Source of the DNA: JAXLQL01 sp046331625
Lineage (GTDB): Bacteria > Acidobacteriota > Terriglobia > Bryobacterales > Bryobacteraceae
Direction: 5' to 3'
DNA: 64,000 nt
NCBI GenBank assembly: GCA_046331625.1
Contig: JAXLQL010000034.1
Span: 1-64,000, forward strand
Positions 7,882 to 15,936 of the stretch are shown here, piece by piece (the stretch's first letter is position 1; each line of letters starts with the position of its first letter). Under the pieces are notes generated by a model, which saw nothing but the letters and a program-made list of their open reading frames with translations, did no database searches and was not told the origin of the DNA. The position numbers were made by a program, and so were the translations under genes.

Positions 7882-9744
7882 CTAGCGGATCACGGGAGCC
7901 GATGTTGCGGTCCAACTCAGGCTTCGCCCGGCGGCGTTCTTCACGGTGCCGGTGAGCGTGAACGTCCACCGCGTAATCGACGCCGGGATGTTCGCCGTGA
8001 TGGCGATGTTGCCGGTTTGGCCGTTCGCCGTCACCGCGCCCAAGCTGACCGGAATCGACGTGGTGTTCGATATGGCCCCGGTTCCCGCTTCCACGGCCCA
8101 CTGGATCCCGGTGATCTTCAGGTCTGTGTAGGCTTCGTTGCGGGCGTTCTTGAGGAACGTGGTGTGGAAGTACGCTCCGCCGTTTTGCGCCCCGCGGTTG
8201 CCGATATTGACGCCCCACAACGGAACGTTGTCGAAGATCGCCGTCACCTGCTTGGGTCCGGACATCACTAGCGTGTCGGGATTGTCGTCGCCCGTCAGGT
8301 CGCCTTGCCATTCCGCGAAGACGAGCCCCGTGTTCGCCGCGGCGGTCGCCTGAACGCCGACAGTGGACCCTGCATCGTAATAGGCATCGCTCGTGTTCGG
8401 CGAACGAACCACCGCGATACCGCCGGTGAAGGGAGGCGTGGTGCCCGTGGTGAGCAGATACTGCGTCTTGAAGTTCGCCGTGTAGGTGATCGATCCGGCG
8501 GGTGCGGTGACGGTCTGCGAGAGTGCGCCACCGTTGCTCCACGCTTGCCACGTATGCCGGGCTCCAGTCGACGGAGTCTGCGGCGACGCGACCGTGATCG
8601 TGTGCTGCGAGCCCGGAGCCCAGTTGAATGAAGCGGGCGCCGTGAAGTCCGTGTTGTCGACGCGCACACGCAGTCCCGAAGGAATCGTCGTCACGGTCTG
8701 CGTCGGCGGAGTCTGCGTCACCACGCGCGTATACGACAAGCCCGAGGTTCGCGTGCCCGCCGTGTTCTTGGCGGAGTTGCCTAGGCCCACATCGACGATG
8801 GTGACTTCATTGCCCACCCCCGCATAGGCGACCTGCGTACCGTTCGGGCTCATCGCCACGCGCCATGCTCCGAGCGAATTCGTGCCCTGCGCCGAGCCCG
8901 CCGTCTGGAGCGAAAAGTCAACCAGATACGCCGACGCCGGACCATTCCCCGATCCCGCCGCGAAGTTCGCGCCCACGTTTGACCCCGTTGCCAAACCCAT
9001 CGGCGTCTGAACCGCCGAGATGGATCCGGCCACGGTCGCCGAGAGCGTATCGATCACCGTGATCGAGTTCGCCAGCGGCTGCGACACGTACGCCTGCGAG
9101 CCGTTCGGATGCACGATGATGTCGTGCGGACTCGCGGGAACTGGAATCGTCGACTGGATCGTGTTCGTCGATCCATCGATCACCCACACCGTAGACGCAT
9201 CACGGCTCACCACATATGCGTCGCCATCCACCGAGACATCCACGCGGAACGGCTTCGCTCCCGAGGGCAGGCTCACCGCGGCCGCCACCGTGTTGGATCC
9301 GAGGTCGATCACCGACACCGAGTTCGATCCGAAGTTCGTGACATAGGCGCGCGAGGCGTCATCATTCACTGCAACCGCGGTGGGATTGTCGCCGACGTTG
9401 ATGTTGGCGACGATCGCGTTGGTTCCGGTTTGCACGATCGCGAGTGAGCCCGGCGTTCCATCGATTGGCGCGAGCAGCCGCGGCTGCGCTCCACTGCCCA
9501 ACCGAATCGCCGTGACCGCATTCGCCGGCCGGCCGCTCAATACCGGAATCGAAGTCGCCGTGGTTCCCTGCAACAGCGCCAACGGGAACCCGCCCGGACC
9601 CGACGTGTAGGAAGCATAGAGCGTCAGGTCATCTGTGTTGTGGCTCGTGGACCCGCCACAGCCCTCCACGGTGAACAAGAGCGCCGGAAGCGAGGCGAGC
9701 GCCAGCAGCGCAGGCGCGGCGTGCGAGATTCGCGATTGGCTCAT
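7882..9744 (-). CDS. YVTN-repeat beta-propeller lipoprotein with InlB-like repeats
   Basis: Exported protein of 620 residues. The N-terminus has a hydrophobic stretch ending in VEGCGG, a plausible though non-canonical lipobox, so it may be anchored through Cys29. Residues about 40-330 carry YVTN/YncE-type propeller blades (AYVTNFGSNSVSVID, VWVIDGSTNTI). Residues about 370-510 contain divergent InlB B-type repeats (WQAWSNGG, FAEWQGD), usually found in bacterial surface proteins. The C-terminal 110 residues are beta-rich and unassigned. It overlaps the upstream TIGR03437 gene by 4 nt (ATGA), so the two are probably co-translated and may act together at the cell surface. Binding partner unknown. 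Confidence 0.85.
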   Translation of the reverse strand: MSQSRISHAAPALLALASLPALLFTVEGCGGSTSHNTDDLTLYASYTSGPGGFPLALLQGTTATSIPVLSGRPANAVTAIRLGSGAQPRLLAPIDGTPGSLAIVQTGTNAIVANINVGDNPTAVAVNDDASRAYVTNFGSNSVSVIDLGSNTVAAAVSLPSGAKPFRVDVSVDGDAYVVSRDASTVWVIDGSTNTIQSTIPVPASPHDIIVHPNGSQAYVSQPLANSITVIDTLSATVAGSISAVQTPMGLATGSNVGANFAAGSGNGPASAYLVDFSLQTAGSAQGTNSLGAWRVAMSPNGTQVAYAGVGNEVTIVDVGLGNSAKNTAGTRTSGLSYTRVVTQTPPTQTVTTIPSGLRVRVDNTDFTAPASFNWAPGSQHTITVASPQTPSTGARHTWQAWSNGGALSQTVTAPAGSITYTANFKTQYLLTTGTTPPFTGGIAVVRSPNTSDAYYDAGSTVGVQATAAANTGLVFAEWQGDLTGDDNPDTLVMSGPKQVTAIFDNVPLWGVNIGNRGAQNGGAYFHTTFLKNARNEAYTDLKITGIQWAVEAGTGAISNTTSIPVSLGAVTANGQTGNIAITANIPASITRWTFTLTGTVKNAAGRSLSWTATSAPVIR

Positions 9745-11396
9745 TGGGCGCTCCTTACGGGCCTGCTGATTTTGATATCCCAGCCCGCTTTGATTCCGGT
9801 AATCGCTTGCGTGGTTCCGGGCGAGCCGCTACCGGATGCGTTGGTGGCCCCGATGAACACCATCGCCTGCTGCCTCGTCGATTGCGCTCGCGGTTCGGGC
9901 AGGTTCGCGGTCACGTAACCGGGAACCTGGAACGACGTGGCTCCAAGAGGCGCCGTGCAGTAGAACAGGAACGAAGCATTGGAGGGTGCGTCATACCCAG
10001 CGCCGCCCACGGCCACCGAAGCTTCGTCCGAAGTCTTCCACTCGAGCCGCACTCCTTCGGCCGGATTCACTTCCCGCAACGCGTCGAGCGCGGGGCTTGC
10101 GATTTCCACCGGCGGCGGCAGCGTAGCCGAAACTCCAGCCGCCGATACCTTCACCCCGCGATCGCCGATGAACAGCGGCTCGCCACCCACGCCGCCGAGC
10201 AGCGACATGTAGAACCCCTGCAAACTCGGGATCGGCGCAAGCGCCTTCTGCATCGATCCGTTGTCGAGCATTACCTCGCCCAGATCGAGCGGAGTCTGCC
10301 CCGGCTGCACCGGAGTGATCGCGCCTGTAAGAATGTTCCCGAACGCGTGGTAAGTGGAGCAACTCCCCGGCGGCGGCGGAGTCAGGTAAGGATCGTAACC
10401 GCTGCGATTGTTGTTCACCGCGCGCATCACAGCCTTGTCAGACGTGACCGAAGTCGCGCGGCCGCCGATGTTGAGCGAGCCGGTAGTGCGATACAGCATG
10501 AACGCCACGCTCGACCCCGCCAGAGCCTGCGATGCCGGCGAGTGCGCATCCTGGCATCCGCGCCCATCGCGACTCACCGGGATCGTCGCCGTGTTGCTCA
10601 CCGCCCCATTCACGCGCACCTGCACGGGGACGAAGCAGCCCTCCGGCGCGTCGTCAGGAATCGCAAAGACGTACTGATCGATTCCCGGCAGCGCTGTGGC
10701 GCGGCCCGCGTAGAGCCGCGCCGGCACTGGCTTGCCTCCGACCCAAGCTTCGATACGAAAAGGATGATCGCCTACGGGAGGCGCCTGGTTGTCCGCTCGC
10801 GCGATCGGCCCCATGCCGGTAAGCCAGAGCGAAGCCACCTGTCCCGCACGCGCGTACTTCTCGAGCTCAGCGGTCTTGCTGCTGGGACCCTCCGCGGCCG
10901 CGCCAGCCGGTAGCGCGACGTTCGAGAGCACCGCGGGTCCCATGCCCATTCCGGTAGTGGTGAAAATGCCGGGAGAATTCTCCTCCACCCGCACCGGCAC
11001 CGGATTGCTCGCCAAGCCGTTCACCGTGACTCGCAGCAAGTATCGCCCCGCCGCGAGGCTCGAAGGCATGATGGCGTTGATCTGGGAAGAGGAGACGTAG
11101 ACGGGGAACGCGACAGCACCCGCGTTCCCTCGCGTCAACGTCACCGCCGTCCCCCCAAGTGACGGCGTGAGAGGCAGCCGGGTGTTCTCGATGGCTCCCG
11201 CGGGTCCCAGGTTCGCGCCGAAGATCGAGAACACCGAGCCGCGGGCGATGCCGCCTCCAGGCAAACCTTCCGGCATGAAGCTGGCCGCGTTGACCACCCG
11301 GCCCAGAAAGACCTGCGGTGGATTCGCGGGGGGACGCTGCGCAAACGCCGCGGTGGCCAGCAGCGCGAAGGTGATTGGAAGGCGATATCTCCTCAC
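9741..11396 (-). CDS. Secreted TIGR03437-family ('Solibacter' domain) protein
   Basis: Secreted protein of 551 residues, signal peptide 1-19 (ALLATAAFAQ). Residues about 30-250 match the Solibacter-specific domain usually found at C-termini: VVNAASF, then GSVFSIFGANLGP, VYVSSSQINAIMPS, LRVTVNG and TGMGP. Here it is N-terminal, followed by about 300 residues with no recognised domain. Such domains are thought to mediate surface adhesion or polysaccharide contact, but no function is established. The start is a GTG at 11396; a later start would cut the signal peptide. It forms a two-gene unit with the YVTN lipoprotein downstream. Confidence 0.82.
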   Translation of the reverse strand: MRRYRLPITFALLATAAFAQRPPANPPQVFLGRVVNAASFMPEGLPGGGIARGSVFSIFGANLGPAGAIENTRLPLTPSLGGTAVTLTRGNAGAVAFPVYVSSSQINAIMPSSLAAGRYLLRVTVNGLASNPVPVRVEENSPGIFTTTGMGMGPAVLSNVALPAGAAAEGPSSKTAELEKYARAGQVASLWLTGMGPIARADNQAPPVGDHPFRIEAWVGGKPVPARLYAGRATALPGIDQYVFAIPDDAPEGCFVPVQVRVNGAVSNTATIPVSRDGRGCQDAHSPASQALAGSSVAFMLYRTTGSLNIGGRATSVTSDKAVMRAVNNNRSGYDPYLTPPPPGSCSTYHAFGNILTGAITPVQPGQTPLDLGEVMLDNGSMQKALAPIPSLQGFYMSLLGGVGGEPLFIGDRGVKVSAAGVSATLPPPVEIASPALDALREVNPAEGVRLEWKTSDEASVAVGGAGYDAPSNASFLFYCTAPLGATSFQVPGYVTANLPEPRAQSTRQQAMVFIGATNASGSGSPGTTQAITGIKAGWDIKISRPVRSAQ

Positions 11397-11432
11397 ACTT
11401 GGCCGTGCGAGAAGGCCTCTTGCGCGGGGTCA

Positions 11433-12203
11433 TTAATTCTGATTCATGAATTGCGCGATTTCCGCGATCGCTTCCCCGGCTTCACCCCGAACTCCTCGCA
11501 GCCCGGACGCTCCCTCCGCCGCGCGAGCGAGCACCGGCAGCACCGCTTCGGGCCGCGACCGGGCCACGAGCGTGTTTTCGAGCAGCGCGAACAGCGTTTC
11601 CGCGGGAGACATCGCGCGGACGCTCCATTGCTTGCCGGCGCGGTATCGCACCATGGCCACGAGCTTCAAAGGAAGGCTCCGGCGCCCAACTCTGCCGCCG
11701 AGATCTCCAACGGGAGTGAGACGCGGCGGTCCGCTGGGTTGGCGCAGCGACAGCGGCTTCGGATATGGGTGCACCAACCCGCGCTCATCGAGCACCGCGT
11801 ACTCATCGGAATAATAGGTTGCCCCACGCCGCACCAGTTCCGCGACCAGCGTGCTCTTGCCGGCGCACGACACGCCCGGAATCGCGACGAGACGCCCGCC
11901 AATCGCCACCACGCCGGCGTGCACGAAGACATGCGGTGAGTGCAAGGCGACGGTTTCATGCAGGCGAGATCGGAAGTGGTCGAGTAACTCGATCTCGCTT
12001 GCGTGCATGCCGATCCGAGCGCCGTTCCGCACCAGGCGGAAGCCGGCGTCATCCCGCCACAGCGAGTAAGTCACCGTGCCGCCGCCTCTGACCACTCGCG
12101 ACGCTGGTGGCAGCATGGTCAGCGCCGCGTCCAGCAAAGAGAAAGAATTGGAGCGCAGCCGGATCTGCGCTCCCATACACGAGAATGATGCATTCCGCGT
12201 CAT
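11433..12203 (-). CDS. HprK-like serine kinase/phosphorylase domain protein (PqqD-associated)
   Basis: P-loop protein of 256 residues related to the C-terminal kinase domain of HPr kinase. The Walker A motif GVSCAGKST is at about residues 110-118, followed by the HprK-like YYSDEYAVLDE (about 130-140) and HPYPKPLSLR. Homologues without the HPr regulatory system (the 'HPr-rel-A' group) sit beside PqqD-like proteins and nucleotidyltransferases, exactly as here, and are thought to act in a peptide-modification system. Substrate unknown. The start at 12203 (MTRNASFS) was chosen because AGAGG lies 5 nt upstream; an ATG at 12233 is also in frame. It is the last gene of the trio, 90 nt after the PqqD gene, with a palindromic repeat in the gap. 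Confidence 0.83.
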   Translation of the reverse strand: MTRNASFSCMGAQIRLRSNSFSLLDAALTMLPPASRVVRGGGTVTYSLWRDDAGFRLVRNGARIGMHASEIELLDHFRSRLHETVALHSPHVFVHAGVVAIGGRLVAIPGVSCAGKSTLVAELVRRGATYYSDEYAVLDERGLVHPYPKPLSLRQPSGPPRLTPVGDLGGRVGRRSLPLKLVAMVRYRAGKQWSVRAMSPAETLFALLENTLVARSRPEAVLPVLARAAEGASGLRGVRGEAGEAIAEIAQFMNQN

Positions 12204-12247
12204 CTTAGCCTCTATCCATAAGCGAGAAGGCAAAGTCAGTGGCGTAT

Positions 12248-12290
12248 TGTGGGACAGGCTTCAGCCTACGCGGGACTTCGGTCCTGCCGC
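12248..12290. repeat. Dispersed palindromic repeat, copy 2
   Basis: TGTGGGACAGGCTTCAGCCT followed by ACGCGGGACTTCGGTCCTGCCGC. It holds two small hairpins (AGGCT-TC-AGCCT and CGGGAC-TTCG-GTCCTG). Near-identical copies lie at 45052-45091 and 55123-55165, with degenerate ones at 60-92 and 45173-45193. It sits between the HprK-like and PqqD genes. Confidence 0.85.
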
Positions 12291-12293
12291 AAA

Positions 12294-12710
12294 CTACTGG
12301 CACCCACCGGGTCCACTGCAAGGGTCCCCGCCCGTGCTTCCGCCGCCACTGGCCGCCCGAGCTGCACGCGGGACCGCAATCGTCGCGACCAACGGAACCA
12401 ACGCCGCCGCCGCGATCGCCATCCGCCGGGCCGCGTCACGCCGTGGGATTCCGTTTTCCAGCAGGTTGAGATCGGCGAACTGCCCCAGCGCCGCCTCAGT
12501 CACTCCCAGAGCGTCATCGCCCGGCGCGAGTTCGCGCGACACCGCATGCGCAATCTCGTTCACCGTGCGCGTTCCATCGCACTGCCGCCAAACCGCCGCG
12601 GCAGGCCGGTTGAGACGGTGCGCGCGATTGGTCTTCCGGTCAAGGAGAACCAGTTCATCGCCCACCGCCTGAATCAGAAGGCTATTTCGAGCCGTAGGTG
12701 TATCCATCAT
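12294..12710 (-). CDS. PqqD-domain protein fused to an internal export signal and a Gly/Cys tail
   Basis: 138 residues in three parts. Residues about 10-86 form a PqqD-like peptide-binding domain (RiPP recognition element): LLDRKTNRAHRLNRPAAAVW, then TVNEIAHAVS and LLENG. Residues 90-119 look like a twin-arginine or Sec export signal inside the protein: RRDAARR, a hydrophobic core about 97-113 (MAIAAAALVPLVATIAV) and an ARA-A site at about 119. The last 19 residues are ASGGGSTGGDPCSGPGGCQ, with Cys131 and Cys137. A PqqD domain normally guides a precursor peptide to its modifying enzyme; here it may act in cis as the leader of its own tail. That is inference. A TAGTAT hexamer lies 7 nt before the ATG. 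Neighbours are an HprK-like kinase and a nucleotidyltransferase. Confidence 0.82.
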   Translation of the reverse strand: MMDTPTARNSLLIQAVGDELVLLDRKTNRAHRLNRPAAAVWRQCDGTRTVNEIAHAVSRELAPGDDALGVTEAALGQFADLNLLENGIPRRDAARRMAIAAAALVPLVATIAVPRAARAASGGGSTGGDPCSGPGGCQ

Positions 12711-12717
12711 AGGTCGG

Positions 12718-12723
12718 ATACTA
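12718..12723 (-). promoter_or_regulatory. -10-like TAGTAT, leaderless start of the PqqD fusion gene
   Basis: TAGTAT on the minus strand lies 7 nt before the ATG at 12710. Confidence 0.4.
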
Positions 12724-12816
12724 CCTTCAAAGCAGGGCGGTTACAAGGTCTAGGCGGGTCCTGGAACGTACCGGTTTCGGCGTCATGAATCCAGTGCACC
12801 GCACCCCACCGTATGA

Positions 12817-13929
12817 CTAAAGATTGTCGCCGATGCGGCGCAGGATGCGGAGCGGATTCCGGTAGCGCCAGAGCGCACGAAACGGGCTTGCCTGGCACAG
12901 ATCCCGGAGCTTGGCGGGGAGCCCGGCGGCGGCGTAGCGGGCGTATCCTCGCCGGTCTGCGGCGTGGTTCCACATGCGCCAGGCGTAGCGATGGAAACGC
13001 CAGCCGCGGGGGAGGTCGCCCGACAAGATGTGCTCTTCGATCTCGGCCGCGAGCGACACCGCTTCGGGATCCTGCTGGGTGCGGCGGAGCAGATCCGGCG
13101 GAATGGGCGATTCAAAAAGATTGGCGGCGAGCAACAAGCCCACCCCCACTAGCCGTTCTCGGTGGAGGCGAGCGGTCTCGCGGCCGATCCAATCCCAGTC
13201 GAGCCGATAGCGGCCGATCATCGCGGCCAGGTCGCACACCGAGCCGAGCCGGGGCCATCTCTCCTTGGCGCCGTGGGCGCAGATGGCGAGTAGAGTGAGT
13301 TCGGGGTCGAGCGTAGGCAGGCGCGTTCCGAAAAGAGTAACTTGGTGCGGCTGTTTCCACAGCCGCGTCGAATCGAGCGGAAAATTCCAATACGCGGGAG
13401 TAATTGCCCAGTGGAGCTCGAGGTCCACTGGCGGGCTGCCGCCAGTAAAGTGGAGATGATAGCGCTCGCGCAGGAAGTAGTCCTGGTCGGCGGCGGTGAG
13501 CGGGCAGCGAAAGCCGGCGGCTTCGAGCGTGGACTGGGCGCGAGCGATGTCCTCGCGGCGGACCAGGATGTCGAGGTCGCTGAAGCAGCGCAGGTCCGGT
13601 TGCCCATAAGCCATGACGGCGAGCGCCGGACCCTTGTACGCCAGGGCGGTGATTCCTTGCGCGGCAAGAACGTCGAGGGTTGCGAGGAGTTGGCTGCCGA
13701 GCCGCAATGCCCACGCAGTGTTGGCGAGTGAGGCTTCGGCGAGTTCGGCTTTCGCCTCGGGCGGGATCGCGGGATGGTCGCGAAGGGCGCGGTGGACGAG
13801 CGGGGTGACCGCGTTGTCGGCTGCGTCGCGGATCAGGCGGGTCCAGTCAATGCCCGGAGGCATATGGCACGAGGTGTCGGCCACGCCTGCACGGGTTGCG
13901 CGCAGAAGTGCCTCTCGCTCCGGCTCCAT
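12817..13929 (-). CDS. Uncharacterised nucleotidyltransferase family protein (NTP_transf_5)
   Basis: 370 residues, matching the 'uncharacterised nucleotidyltransferase' family in length and motifs. The key feature is the nucleotidyltransferase-like strand FSDLDILVRREDI, with two carboxylates after a Ser, near residues 130-142, preceded by ALAYKGPALAVMAYG and followed by HLHFTG and DLELHWAI. Members recur with PqqD and HprK-like proteins in gene clusters proposed to modify peptides or synthesise capsule-like products. The donor nucleotide and acceptor are unknown. TATCAT lies 6 nt before the ATG. The 106-nt gap to the PqqD gene has its own -10-like box, so the trio may be separately transcribed. 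Confidence 0.82.
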   Translation of the reverse strand: MEPEREALLRATRAGVADTSCHMPPGIDWTRLIRDAADNAVTPLVHRALRDHPAIPPEAKAELAEASLANTAWALRLGSQLLATLDVLAAQGITALAYKGPALAVMAYGQPDLRCFSDLDILVRREDIARAQSTLEAAGFRCPLTAADQDYFLRERYHLHFTGGSPPVDLELHWAITPAYWNFPLDSTRLWKQPHQVTLFGTRLPTLDPELTLLAICAHGAKERWPRLGSVCDLAAMIGRYRLDWDWIGRETARLHRERLVGVGLLLAANLFESPIPPDLLRRTQQDPEAVSLAAEIEEHILSGDLPRGWRFHRYAWRMWNHAADRRGYARYAAAGLPAKLRDLCQASPFRALWRYRNPLRILRRIGDNL

Positions 13930-13935
13930 GCCCGC

Positions 13936-13941
13936 ATGATA
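13936..13941 (-). promoter_or_regulatory. -10-like TATCAT, leaderless start of the nucleotidyltransferase
   Basis: TATCAT on the minus strand ends 6 nt before the ATG at 13929. Confidence 0.4.
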
Positions 13942-13953
13942 TCGCGGCGGGAG

Positions 13954-14742
13954 CTACGTGGGAACGCCAGCTCGCCCCCGAAGTGCGGGAATTACGGTTA
14001 CCGCATTGACCCAGGCGATGCGCTGGCGGGCGAGGTCGTCGATCTCGAGGGCTTCAAGCATGCGGACGAACGGAGCCGGATGGTAGAGAGGCGCATCCGT
14101 ACCGAAGAGGATGCGGTCGGGGCCCACCACACGAAGCAGCGCTTCCACTGATCCGGTCAGAAACGCGCGTAGCGTGCCCATGTCGAACCACACGTTCTCC
14201 CGCGGCGTTCGGCTCCATGCGTCGATCGCCGTGTCGGCAAGGCCCGTGATCCCGACCCCGAGATGGGCCGCGATGAATCGCACCGAAGGGAATCGCCCGG
14301 CGAGTTCGAGGTACTTGTCGATGGTCGAGTTCGGCGAGTCATTGCCGATATGGCTGAGCACGGGCAATCCCGCAGGAGCGATCGCCTCTTCCATCAAGCG
14401 AAGCGAAGCACGCGAGAGCAGGTCCCAATTGCCGAGCGCCGGATGCAGCTTGATGCCCACGATCTTCGGATTCGAGCGCGCCTGCGCGATCCAAGCGCGA
14501 GACGGCTCGTAGTGCGAAGGATGCGCTACCACCATCACGCTCAGCATGTCTTGCTCGGCCGCATGCGCCAGCGTCGATCGATTCCCCGCGTCGATGCCAC
14601 CGTAGCAGGCTTCGATCGAAAACGAGACGGCATGGGTGACACCGGCTTGCCGATACAGCGCGCAAAGGCGATCGCCATCGGCGCTCATCGATCCGATCGA
14701 GTACTGCCCCAAGTGCGAATGAACGTCGATCAAGGCTTTCAT
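13954..14742 (-). CDS. Amidohydrolase family protein (metal-dependent TIM barrel)
   Basis: 262 residues in the amidohydrolase_2/TatD-like group. The first metal motif is IDVHSHLG (H-x-H, about residues 5-9), later VGIKLHPALGN, VLSHIGN, IAAHLGVG and FGTDAPLYHP, whose Asp would complete the active site. It is probably a cytosolic hydrolase or decarboxylase; the substrate cannot be named. The reading frame is open further upstream to 14913, but the family begins at MKALIDVHSH, and a TAGACT hexamer lies 7 nt before the ATG at 14742. It is divergent from the arginine operon. Confidence 0.85.
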   Translation of the reverse strand: MKALIDVHSHLGQYSIGSMSADGDRLCALYRQAGVTHAVSFSIEACYGGIDAGNRSTLAHAAEQDMLSVMVVAHPSHYEPSRAWIAQARSNPKIVGIKLHPALGNWDLLSRASLRLMEEAIAPAGLPVLSHIGNDSPNSTIDKYLELAGRFPSVRFIAAHLGVGITGLADTAIDAWSRTPRENVWFDMGTLRAFLTGSVEALLRVVGPDRILFGTDAPLYHPAPFVRMLEALEIDDLARQRIAWVNAVTVIPALRGRAGVPT

Positions 14743-14749
14743 GGGCGCG

Positions 14750-14755
14750 AGTCTA
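14750..14755 (-). promoter_or_regulatory. -10-like TAGACT, leaderless start of the amidohydrolase
   Basis: TAGACT on the minus strand ends 7 nt before the ATG at 14742. It supports the short start. Confidence 0.4.
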
Positions 14756-14791
14756 GCACGCGGCAGGCGGGAACTTGACCGGGTCGAGGGC

Positions 14792-14829
14792 GATGTGTAA
14801 TTATTCATAGCAGTGAATAAACATTCACG
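14792..14829 (+). promoter_or_regulatory. Tandem ARG boxes (ArgR operator) of the arginine operon
   Basis: Two 18-bp boxes separated by 2 bp. Box 2 (14812-14829) contains TGAATAAACATTCA, a perfect fit to the TGAAT-4-ATTCA core. Box 1 (14792-14809) contains TGTGTAATTATTCA, 12 of 14 core positions. Paired boxes 2-3 bp apart are the classic ArgR hexamer operator, and argR itself is the last gene of this operon, so arginine feedback control is expected. Confidence 0.82.
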
Positions 14830-14869
14830 AGTCCGGGCGGTGCCCGCGCCGATCGCGCCAGTGCAGCCC

Positions 14870-15814
14870 ATGCCGCTCGGTGCGGCGGCGTTTCCGCGAA
14901 TCGCCGCGGGCAATCTTCTCCGCGATCAGGACCTCACGCTTGCCGAATTGCGCCAACTGCTCGATCTTGCGCAGGACGTGAAGCGGAACCCCGCGCGATA
15001 CCGCGAGGCGCTGGCGGGTAAGTTCCTCGCGCTGCTTTTCGAAAAGCCCTCGCTGCGAACGCGGCTGACGTTCGAATTGGCGATCCAGCAACTGGGCGGC
15101 GGTTCGGTGACGCAGACCGGATCCATCGGCGAGCGCGAGCCCGTGAAAGACGTGGCTCGCAATCTCGATGGCTGGGTGGACGGCATCGTGGCGCGAACTT
15201 TCGAACAAGCCACCGTCGACGGGCTGGCCGAGTGGGCGGAAGCGCCTGTGGTGAACGCGCTGAGCGACCTGTGTCATCCGTGCCAGATCCTCGCCGATGT
15301 AATGACGCTCGAAGAGCACTTCGGGCGGCTGCGCGGCTTGAAGATCGCCTTCGTCGGTGACGGCAACAACGTGGCGCATTCGCTGATGATCACGGCCACC
15401 CGGCTCGGAGTACACTTTGCGCTAGCGAATCCGCAAGGCTACGATCCGAAGGCGGCCGTGGTGGCCGAGGCGCGGCGGATGGCCGCGAGCGGCGCCAAGA
15501 TCAAGCTGTCGCACGACGCCGAAGAGGCAGTCTCCGGCGCCGACGCCGTTTACACCGACGTCTGGGCGAGCATGGGTCAGGAGCACGAAGCCTTCGAGCG
15601 CATCAAGCATTTCGAGCCGTACCGGGTCGACATGGCGTTGATGGCCAAGGCGTCGAAGGATTCGATCTTCATGCATTGCCTTCCCGCCAAGCGCGGCCAG
15701 GAAACCACGGACGAAGTGATGGAGTCGCGCCACTCGGTGGTGTTTCAGCAGGCCGAAAACCGGCTTCACGCGCAGAAGGCGCTGCTGTTGATGCTATTGG
15801 GGAACCACGAATGA
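14870..15814 (+). CDS. argF: Ornithine carbamoyltransferase
   Basis: Cytoplasmic enzyme that makes citrulline from ornithine and carbamoyl phosphate in arginine synthesis. Motifs: the carbamoyl-phosphate loop FEKPSLRTR, GSIGEREPVKDVAR, the HPCQ signature in DLCHPCQILAD, DVWASMGQE (SMG loop) and MHCLPAKRG. With the ATG at 14870 the protein has 314 residues, normal for the family. The frame also has a GTG at 14813, but it lies inside the ARG-box operator and would add an odd Pro/Ala-rich extension; the downstream start is preferred although no clear ribosome-binding site is seen. The protein ends in ...LLGNHE, and its stop overlaps the ATG of the first mini-ORF (ATGA). Confidence 0.93.
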   Translation: MPLGAAAFPRIAAGNLLRDQDLTLAELRQLLDLAQDVKRNPARYREALAGKFLALLFEKPSLRTRLTFELAIQQLGGGSVTQTGSIGEREPVKDVARNLDGWVDGIVARTFEQATVDGLAEWAEAPVVNALSDLCHPCQILADVMTLEEHFGRLRGLKIAFVGDGNNVAHSLMITATRLGVHFALANPQGYDPKAAVVAEARRMAASGAKIKLSHDAEEAVSGADAVYTDVWASMGQEHEAFERIKHFEPYRVDMALMAKASKDSIFMHCLPAKRGQETTDEVMESRHSVVFQQAENRLHAQKALLLMLLGNHE

Positions 15815-15936
15815 TGTTGCGCGATGTCGGCCTCCGCGGCTTGCAGCACCACGGCCTCGCCGAGGGCGGCGACGAGACCAGTGTCCTCAATCGGCCACAC
15901 GAGCGGAAAGCGAAGCCGATGTGGAACCACGAATGA
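15811..15936 (+). CDS. Tandem mini-ORF 1 between argF and argH ('NHE' repeat)
   Basis: A 41-codon frame that starts in the argF stop (ATGA) and ends in the start of mini-ORF 2 (ATGA). It contains GLRGLQHHGLAEGGDETS and ends HERKAKPMWNHE. The neighbouring mini-ORF is clearly homologous (GLRGSQH, AEGG, HERKA, NHE), so the argF-argH gap is a diverged tandem duplication. Both indels between the copies are multiples of three and the frame survives. Nothing is known about such peptides; it could be a translated coupler, a dispersed repeat, or both. Confidence 0.4.
   Translation: MMLRDVGLRGLQHHGLAEGGDETSVLNRPHERKAKPMWNHE

Noticed and set aside
12707..12799. 30-codon minus-strand frame between the nucleotidyltransferase and PqqD genes, considered as a separate precursor peptide
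   Set aside because: It starts only with GTG, has no ribosome-binding site, and no leader/core pattern; the -10-like box of the PqqD gene lies inside it.
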